From contig QZKK01000197.1 of assembly GCA_003599475.1 (NCBI GenBank), positions 1-11,083 of the forward strand: a stretch of 11,083 nucleotides of DNA, written 5' to 3'. Positions 7,054-11,083 of this stretch are shown one piece after another (within the stretch, counting starts at the first letter, position 1; every line of letters starts with the position of its first letter). This DNA is from Desulfobacteraceae bacterium. GTDB taxonomy: Bacteria; Desulfobacterota; Desulfobacteria; Desulfobacterales; SURF-15. The notes beneath the pieces were generated by a model. That model was not told the DNA's origin. It searched no databases and saw only the letters and a list, made by a program, of their open reading frames with translations. Made by a program: the position numbers and the translations under genes.

Positions 7054-7247
7054 TTCGGGTGATGGGAAAGGAAATGCCCTGGCAAGAGGGGATGACTGTT
7101 TCCGATTTGATACGCGACCTGAACGAATCCTTCGATTTCGCCCTGGTGCGGATCGATCACAAACAGGTGACTCGCCCCCATTTCCATACGACCCCGATCC
7201 CGGACGATTCTGATGTTTACCTGGTTCCTATGATCGCAGGCGGGTGA
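7050..7247 (+). CDS. MoaD/ThiS-like sulfur carrier protein (pterin cofactor-associated)
   Basis: A 65-residue beta-grasp protein ending in the diglycine (MIAGG) that is activated and thiocarboxylated in MoaD and ThiS proteins. Its start ATG overlaps the AOR stop (ATGA), so the two are made together. That coupling points to a role in delivering sulfur to the molybdopterin/tungstopterin dithiolene of the AOR rather than in thiamine synthesis. The length is close to ThiS and shorter than typical MoaD. No MoaE, MoeB or other cofactor gene is in the window, so activation would depend on enzymes encoded elsewhere. Assignment to the beta-grasp family is firm; AOR-specific use is inferred. Confidence 0.85.
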   Translation: MIRVMGKEMPWQEGMTVSDLIRDLNESFDFALVRIDHKQVTRPHFHTTPIPDDSDVYLVPMIAGG

Positions 7248-7296
7248 AGAGCATGGAGCAGAGGGCAAAGGGCATAGAGCATGGGGAGTGGAGCGT
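7248..7296 (+). repeat. Heptamer tandem repeat (consensus RGRGCAT)
   Basis: Seven consecutive 7-nt units start right after the MoaD-like stop codon: AGAGCAT, GGAGCAG, AGGGCAA, AGGGCAT, AGAGCAT, GGGGAGT, GGAGCGT. The first five are close copies and the last two are decayed. No gene is encoded here. I recognise this purine-rich heptamer type as a dispersed intergenic repeat in some Desulfobacterota genomes, from memory. Confidence 0.75.
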
Positions 7297-7329
7297 AATG
7301 GAGGGCTGAACCGGAGCAGCGAGCTCCAT

Positions 7330-7350
7330 TCGGCCCGAGCTCATGGCCGA
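7330..7350 (+). other. Small hairpin in the AOR-proC gap
   Basis: TCGGCC (7330-7335) pairs with GGCCGA (7345-7350) around a 9-nt loop. A second, weaker inverted repeat, GATCCC (7387-7392) with GGGATC (7409-7414), follows. Neither has a T-run behind it, so a terminator role for the AOR operon is possible but weak. Confidence 0.3.
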
Positions 7351-7417
7351 GGGCATTCCCCGCAGAGTCTGTCGGAGCGCAGCGGAGATCCCGCTTGCGG
7401 GGCTGCGGGGGATCTTC

Positions 7418-7449
7418 AATCTGCGGGGATTTGCGTAATCTGCGGATTG
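7418..7449 (+). repeat. Short direct repeat AATCTGCGG with 19-nt period
   Basis: AATCTGCGG occurs at 7418-7426 and 7437-7445, separated by the related GGATTTGCGT. This is a third repeat type, different from the heptamers earlier in the same gap. It lies just before the candidate proC promoter. Confidence 0.65.
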
Positions 7450-7451
7450 AC

Positions 7452-7480
7452 TTGACAAATGCGACTGAGATGGATCAAGT
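7452..7480 (+). promoter_or_regulatory. Candidate promoter for proC
   Basis: A perfect -35 box TTGACA (7452-7457) is followed after 17 nt by the weak -10 TCAAGT (7475-7480). The same stretch contains the inverted repeat ACTTGA (7450-7455) and TCAAGT (7475-7480), which could be a protein site. The weak -10 keeps confidence low. It would give proC its own transcript about 60 nt upstream of its start codon. Confidence 0.35.
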
Positions 7481-7539
7481 AAGGGCACGAACCGGAAGTG
7501 AGGCCGGGCAGCGCATTCGAAAACCGCCAGGGAGGAAGC

Positions 7540-8379
7540 ATGTTAAACAATAAAAAGATCGGCATTATCGGTACCGGGAATATGGGAGAGGCCATTGTCG
7601 GCGGCCTCGTTTCGTCACGATCGTCCGAACCGAAAAACATCATATGCTCGGATGTCAGTCCGGATCGGCTCGAATTGGTTGAATCTCAGTACGGGGTCCG
7701 AACTTCCCCGGATAACAATGCCGTAATCGAGGCTTCGAACATCGTCATCTATGCAGTCAAGCCTCAGAAGATGGCTGAAACGCTCAAGCAGACCGCGGGT
7801 TCACTCGATTTAACGAAGCTGGTGATCTCCGTTGCTGCGGGGGTGCCTCTGGCCGCGATTGAGTTGTGCCTGAAGAAGGATCTCCGGCTGATCCGGGTGA
7901 TGCCCAACATCGCCGCCTTCGTTCGGGAAGGGGCATCTGCAGTCGCCGGGGGCAAACATGCCAGTGAGGAGGATTTGTCCCTGGCCAAGGCCATTTTCGA
8001 TTCCGTGGGAAAGAGCGTCATCGTCGAGGAGGAGTTGATGGATGCGGTCACCGGGCTCAGCGGAAGCGGACCGGCCTACATCTTTCTGATCGTCACAGCC
8101 TTAAGCGATGCCGGAGTCAAGATGGGGCTTTCTCGAAAGGATGCGCTTCTTCTATCGTCCCAGACCCTGCTTGGCGCCGCGAAACTGCTGCTGGAAACAA
8201 ACGAACACCCCGGCCGCCTGAGAGACCGTGTGACCTCTCCAGGCGGAACGGCCATCGCCGGCATCCACACCCTGGAGGAAGGAGGGCTTCGCACCACGCT
8301 CATGAATGCGGTCGAAACGGCGACAAAGCGCTCCATGGAGCTCGGCCAGATCATGATCAAAAACTTCAAAGAGCAATAG
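7540..8379 (+). CDS. proC: Pyrroline-5-carboxylate reductase
   Basis: Catalyses the last step of proline synthesis, NAD(P)H-dependent reduction of 1-pyrroline-5-carboxylate to L-proline, in the cytoplasm. The 279-residue protein has the N-terminal Rossmann motif GTGNMG (11-16), the VKPQ segment, and the RVMPN segment. The C-terminal half carries the family signatures GLSGSGPAYIF, ALSDAGVKMGL and DRVTSPGGTAIAGI. Length and motifs are normal and the gene looks intact. ATG 7540 is preferred over the in-frame GTG at 7498 because GGAGG lies just upstream and the Rossmann motif then starts in the usual place. It has its own promoter candidate and lies 292 nt from the MoaD-like gene, so it may be an independent housekeeping gene. 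Proximity to a possible proline/opine dehydrogenase is suggestive only. Confidence 0.96.
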   Translation: MLNNKKIGIIGTGNMGEAIVGGLVSSRSSEPKNIICSDVSPDRLELVESQYGVRTSPDNNAVIEASNIVIYAVKPQKMAETLKQTAGSLDLTKLVISVAAGVPLAAIELCLKKDLRLIRVMPNIAAFVREGASAVAGGKHASEEDLSLAKAIFDSVGKSVIVEEELMDAVTGLSGSGPAYIFLIVTALSDAGVKMGLSRKDALLLSSQTLLGAAKLLLETNEHPGRLRDRVTSPGGTAIAGIHTLEEGGLRTTLMNAVETATKRSMELGQIMIKNFKEQ

Positions 8380-8427
8380 CGCGGCGTCCGGGAAAGCCGA
8401 TCCGGAGATTCCATCATTTTCGATGCT

Positions 8428-9753
8428 TCATCGGCTCTCCGTCCCCTTTGCCGAATCCGGTTCAGGATCCGGTTCAGACTCCGGTTTAGACTCCGGGAAA
8501 TCGCTGCCGAAAAGGGCGAATCCCACGGTGCCGATCGCCCCGAAAATGAATGCGGTGATGAAGTTTACCTGCGGGCTGATTTGCCAGAGAAAGGCGCCGC
8601 CCAGAGCGGCTACGGATACGAAAATGTCCCGGATCAGGTAATAGAGCCCGAACATCCCCGCCCTGCAGTCTTCCGGGGCAAGCTCCATGATGAGAGCCTT
8701 TCGGGTCGGTTCGCCGAATTCCTGCAATCCTCTGAGGATGAAAGCCGGAATCAACCACTCAAAAGATCGGCTCTGCATAAGCACGAGCGGGAAAAGGGTA
8801 AAGAAGACGAAGGTGATCGTAACGAAGGGCTTTTTTCCACTCCGATCCGCAAGATAAGCGACCGGGATGTAGACGAGCACGGCCGTAGCCATCTCGATTG
8901 AGGTAAGGAGTCCGAACTGGATTGCAGAAACCGGATTCTCGATGACCTTCACGGCCCAGACCACCACAAAGGCATAGGGGATCTGACCGCAGAACCGGAC
9001 CAGGATGTCGGTGACCAGCAGGTTCTTCATGGCAGGGCGCATCCGGTGCAGCAGCTTCAACGGATTTTTTTCGGGGAGAAGCTTGATCGCATTGTCCGCG
9101 GAAGCTCCGTGCGGCGGATCGTCTTCGATCAGGCGCTGCTGTAAAATCAACGCTACCGCCGCCAGAACCAGTGCCGCCGTGAAAGCTAGCCGGATCCCGG
9201 CGCCTTCGCCCCACACCCCGATGAAGATGCCTCCGATGAGCGGCCCGATCGCCATGGGGATGCGGCGTACCAGCGCATGCATGGTCACCCCCATGGTGCG
9301 TTTTTTTTGGGGCAGTACCTTGTAGATCAAGCTCATGGTTGCCGGAAGCGAAATGGCCGACCAGGAGATAAAGAGCACCGCACCGGCAAGTACCGCCTTC
9401 CAGGAAGGGATCAGGATGACCAGGGAAAAGCCGGTCATTGCCACCAGGCTGAAAACAAGAAGCGCACGCTTGGTCCCGATTCGATCGGACAGGTACCCTC
9501 CGGGGAAGGAGTAAAGGGCGGAGAGCAGGTTGTCCATGGACTGCAGCAGGCCGATGGCCAAAGCCCCCCCTCCAAGGGCCATGATGTAGATGGGAAGAAA
9601 ACGTTCCGCCATTCGCTCGCCCATGCCGAGCAGCATCACCATCGCAAGCACCCCGACGGTGCTGCGCTGCAGGGCGAGAAAGCCGGAGATTCGGGATGCT
9701 CGGATTCCTTTGGTTTCCTGCGGTGCCAAGGCCTTTCCTCTCTGATTCACCAT
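8428..9753 (-). CDS. Major facilitator superfamily (MFS) transporter
   Basis: A 441-residue inner-membrane protein with about twelve hydrophobic helices in two six-helix halves, joined by a polar loop (around residues 205-235). The MFS motif A appears in both halves: GYLSDRIGTKRA (about 86-97) and the related AYLADRSGKKPF later. A polar N-terminus of about 25 residues precedes helix 1. The C-terminus ends in a Pro/Glu/Asp-rich tail (PESEPDPEPDS) encoded by a 12-bp repeat. Substrate is not predictable; drug-efflux-like and metabolite exporters share this layout. It converges with proC, the stops lying 48 nt apart. Its ribosome site is weak (GGAT region upstream), so the exact start is less certain. 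A TTTTAA/TTAAAA palindrome lies about 70 nt upstream. Confidence 0.9.
   Translation of the reverse strand: MVNQRGKALAPQETKGIRASRISGFLALQRSTVGVLAMVMLLGMGERMAERFLPIYIMALGGGALAIGLLQSMDNLLSALYSFPGGYLSDRIGTKRALLVFSLVAMTGFSLVILIPSWKAVLAGAVLFISWSAISLPATMSLIYKVLPQKKRTMGVTMHALVRRIPMAIGPLIGGIFIGVWGEGAGIRLAFTAALVLAAVALILQQRLIEDDPPHGASADNAIKLLPEKNPLKLLHRMRPAMKNLLVTDILVRFCGQIPYAFVVVWAVKVIENPVSAIQFGLLTSIEMATAVLVYIPVAYLADRSGKKPFVTITFVFFTLFPLVLMQSRSFEWLIPAFILRGLQEFGEPTRKALIMELAPEDCRAGMFGLYYLIRDIFVSVAALGGAFLWQISPQVNFITAFIFGAIGTVGFALFGSDFPESKPESEPDPEPDSAKGTESR
8453..8497 (-). repeat. 12-bp tandem repeat coding the MFS C-terminal tail
   Basis: On the plus strand the units are GAATCCGGTTCA, GGATCCGGTTCA, GACTCCGGTTTA and a partial GACTCCGGG, about 3.75 copies with a 12-nt period. 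On the coding strand they give an acidic proline tail (SEPDPEPDS) at the C-terminus. The length of 12 nt keeps the frame when copies are gained or lost. Confidence 0.85.
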
Positions 9754-9823
9754 TTCGTTCGATCCAATGCCGGTTTGGTTTTACGGTGGGCTCGATCCCG
9801 CTTCTGCACGACCTTCGCGCGAG

Positions 9824-9839
9824 TTTTAAGCGGTTAAAA
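9824..9839. promoter_or_regulatory. Perfect palindrome upstream of the MFS gene, possible operator
   Basis: TTTTAA-GCGG-TTAAAA is an exact inverted repeat with 6-nt arms, about 70 nt upstream of the MFS start codon on the minus strand. Its position suits a repressor site for the transporter. No regulator for it is identified in the window. Confidence 0.3.
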
Positions 9840-9880
9840 TCCTGTTCCCCGGCGGCCTCCATATGATTTCACTTTCACCG

Positions 9881-9907
9881 AGAATTGCTGTGCGCAGAAT
9901 TGCTGTG
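9881..9907 (+). repeat. 12-nt direct repeat, two copies
   Basis: AGAATTGCTGTG occurs at 9881-9892 and 9896-9907, separated by three bases, giving a 15-nt period. It looks like a small local duplication; no function is evident. Confidence 0.7.
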
Positions 9908-9979
9908 TAACGCTTGATCGCGCGGATTATATCGGGTATTCTGGGGCAGATCCGTCGGAAAGTAAACACTCACGCCATT

Positions 9980-10135
9980 AAGTGTTCAGGGGTTCCGTGT
10001 TCGGGCTGACGATCAGACGAGAGGTTGAGAAGTCAGTTGACAGAGTTGTTCAACGATCAACGATTCAAACACGAAACCGATTGGCCTCTCAAGCGGATTA
10101 CTGAACACTGAACGCTGAACACTGAACACCGAAAA
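9980..10135. repeat. Inverted heptamer arrays flanking an 80-90 nt core
   Basis: The right array (10101-10135) is CTGAACA, CTGAACG, CTGAACA, CTGAACA and the decayed CCGAAAA, a clean 7-nt period. The left side (about 9980-10007) carries the reverse-complement units, such as AGTGTTCAG and CGTGTTCGG, with a one-base shift. Inside the pair, GAGAGG (10019-10024) and CCTCTC (10085-10090) form a nested inverted repeat. The whole could fold as a large imperfect stem-loop. It ends only about 25 nt before the HEAT start codon, so it probably lies in that gene's leader or promoter. Confidence 0.65.
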
Positions 10136-10160
10136 CTTCGATAGAAAGGAGAATCGATCA

Positions 10161-10988
10161 ATGGATCTCAAGACGCTAAAGGATATTCCCGCCTGGGACT
10201 GGCCGGATGGGACGGAGAAGACCATCCATGCAGTTCTCGCCGATCGAGGCGCTGGAGAATCGGATCGGCTCCTTGCGGCGGAATTGGCCGGCGACTATGC
10301 CGTCATCAACGATGATCTTGCAGATTCTCTGCTCGATATCGTAAAAGAGGACAAGGCTTCGGATGCGTTGCGGGGGCAGGCGGCGATCTCCCTGGGGCCG
10401 GTTCTCGAGGAGGCGGATGTCGAGGGGTTCGACGAGCCCGAGGACATCCCGATATCCGAGAAGACTTTCATCAGAATCCAGGAGTCGCTCCAGGGGCTCT
10501 TTCGAAAGCCGGACGTTTCCAAGAATGTGCGGCGGAGAATCCTGGAAGCTTCGGTTCGTGCGCCTCAGGACTGGCACCCGGATGCGATCCGCAAGGCCTA
10601 TTCCGACAGCGACCCGGACTGGCGGCTCACTGCGGTGTTCTGCATGCGGTATATCGAAGGGTTCGAATCCCAGATCCTGGAATCGCTCGATAACCCGGAT
10701 CCGGACATCCACTATGAGGCGATCTGCGCAGCCGGCAACTGGGAAGTGGATGCCGCCTGGCCGCATATCTCCCGGATTCTTGCCTCGGATGACGCCGATA
10801 AGCCCCTTCTTCTTGCGGCAATGGACGCCCTGGTGACCATCCGTCCGGAAGAGGCCCAGGATGTCCTCGGGGCTTTTACCGGATCAGAAGACGAGGATAT
10901 CGCAGAAGCGGCCTATGAAGCCATTTCCATGGCGGAAGCGATTCTCGAAGCGGAAGAGGGCGAGGAAGACGAAGAGGAAGACGACTAA
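10161..10988 (+). CDS. HEAT-repeat-like acidic protein of unknown function
   Basis: A 275-residue, apparently soluble protein made of repeated helix pairs, with phrases typical of HEAT/PBS-lyase-type repeats: ALRGQAAISLGPVLEE, VRRRILEASVRAP, DPDIHYEAICAAGNW, ADKPLLLAAMDALVTIRPEEA and EDIAEAAYEAISMAE. Such repeats form a curved scaffold for binding other proteins; no catalytic motif is seen. The C-terminus is a run of Glu/Asp of about 14 residues (ending EEDEEEDD). There is no signal peptide or membrane segment. ATG 10161 has an AAGGAG ribosome site 9 nt upstream. It stands alone on the plus strand, diverging from the MFS gene. Its partner and role cannot be inferred here. Confidence 0.85.
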   Translation: MDLKTLKDIPAWDWPDGTEKTIHAVLADRGAGESDRLLAAELAGDYAVINDDLADSLLDIVKEDKASDALRGQAAISLGPVLEEADVEGFDEPEDIPISEKTFIRIQESLQGLFRKPDVSKNVRRRILEASVRAPQDWHPDAIRKAYSDSDPDWRLTAVFCMRYIEGFESQILESLDNPDPDIHYEAICAAGNWEVDAAWPHISRILASDDADKPLLLAAMDALVTIRPEEAQDVLGAFTGSEDEDIAEAAYEAISMAEAILEAEEGEEDEEEDD

Positions 10989-11083
10989 GTGCTTCGACGC
11001 GCAATTATTGTGACGTATTATCAGGCACTGGGTAGATATAATTGCTTGCTCGGCACTAAGTCCTGAGCAAGTAAATTCGTCAC
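10989..11083. repeat. AT-richer tail with nested inverted repeats, possibly the edge of a small repeat element
   Basis: GTGACG (11010-11015) is matched by CGTCAC at the last six bases (11078-11083). Between them lies a stem: CTTGCTC (11045-11051) with GAGCAAG (11065-11071), extended inward by GG/CC with a bulged T. Base composition is clearly lower in GC than the genes. The inner stem could be the terminator of the HEAT gene, though the tract after it (TAAATT) is a poor T-run. The outer pair could be the ends of a small palindromic element. The window stops here, so the right boundary is unknown. Confidence 0.4.

Larger units (their letters stand above)
9754..10160. other. 407-nt gap between the MFS and HEAT genes
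   Basis: No credible gene is visible. The MFS-side portion holds the TTTTAA/TTAAAA palindrome (9824-9839). Next come a 12-nt direct repeat (9881-9907) and a weak plus-strand promoter candidate: TTGATC at 9914-9919 and TATTCT at 9937-9942, 17 nt apart, 4 of 6 matches each. Then come inverted heptamer arrays (about 9980-10135). A good AAGGAG ribosome site (10146-10151) leads into the HEAT gene. Since the flanking genes diverge, both promoters should lie here. Confidence 0.6.

Noticed and set aside
8395..8440. Bidirectional terminator between proC and the MFS gene
   Set aside because: AGCCGAT/ATCGGCT and GGAGA/TCTCC are present but interleave rather than nest, and no T-run follows on either strand.
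8759..9862. Minus-strand ORF of 367 residues overlapping the MFS gene in another frame
   Set aside because: It is rich in Arg, His, Gly and Pro with no membrane or domain pattern, whereas the other frame encodes a complete 12-helix MFS protein.
7248..10135. CRISPR array reading of the short repeats
   Set aside because: Units are 7-9 nt and contiguous or palindromic, with no 25-40 nt repeats, no regular unique spacers and no cas genes.

Overview
The window looks like a chromosomal stretch of an anaerobic bacterium, most likely one of the Desulfobacterota (the former Deltaproteobacteria: sulfate reducers and syntrophs). This placement is inference. It rests on a tungsten/molybdenum-type aldehyde ferredoxin oxidoreductase (AOR), an iron-sulfur-rich amine or amino-acid dehydrogenase, GC-rich genes, and gaps filled with short-period tandem repeats of kinds I associate with those genomes.

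Layout. (1) Bases 1-512: the 3' end of a peptide/opine-type ABC transporter ATPase (OppF/DppF-like), cut by the window edge. (2) 675-4668, plus strand: a compact operon. It holds a FadR-subfamily GntR regulator, a four-cluster Fe-S/FAD protein that fuses HcnA-, HcnB- and ferredoxin-like parts, and a DAO-family flavoprotein (SoxB/HcnC/OoxB-like); each junction overlaps by 1-4 nt. A perfect TGGT-N3-ACCA palindrome overlaps a candidate promoter in front of the regulator. (3) 4669-4911: a gap with a long hairpin built of three 9-nt units per arm. (4) 4912-7247: an AOR gene overlapping by 4 nt a MoaD/ThiS-like sulfur carrier that ends in GG. (5) 7248-7539: a gap with two further repeat types. (6) 7540-8379: proC. 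(7) 8428-9753, minus strand: an MFS transporter convergent with proC. (8) 9754-10160: a 407-nt gap with a palindrome and inverted heptamer arrays. (9) 10161-10988: an acidic HEAT-repeat-like protein. (10) 10989-11083: an AT-richer tail with nested inverted repeats.

How the genes may work together (inference). A transported peptide-, opine- or N-alkyl-amino-acid-type compound could be oxidised by the two-subunit flavoprotein at 1403-4668. Electrons would leave through [2Fe-2S] and [4Fe-4S] clusters rather than to O2. If the product is an aldehyde (formaldehyde from sarcosine-type substrates, a semialdehyde from others), the neighbouring AOR could oxidise it to the acid and reduce ferredoxin. 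The MoaD-like protein would supply sulfur for its pterin cofactor. proC next door hints at a proline/P5C connection, but that is only neighbourhood evidence. The most interesting candidate system is this regulated, anaerobic dehydrogenase plus AOR cassette; its substrate cannot be read from the sequence.
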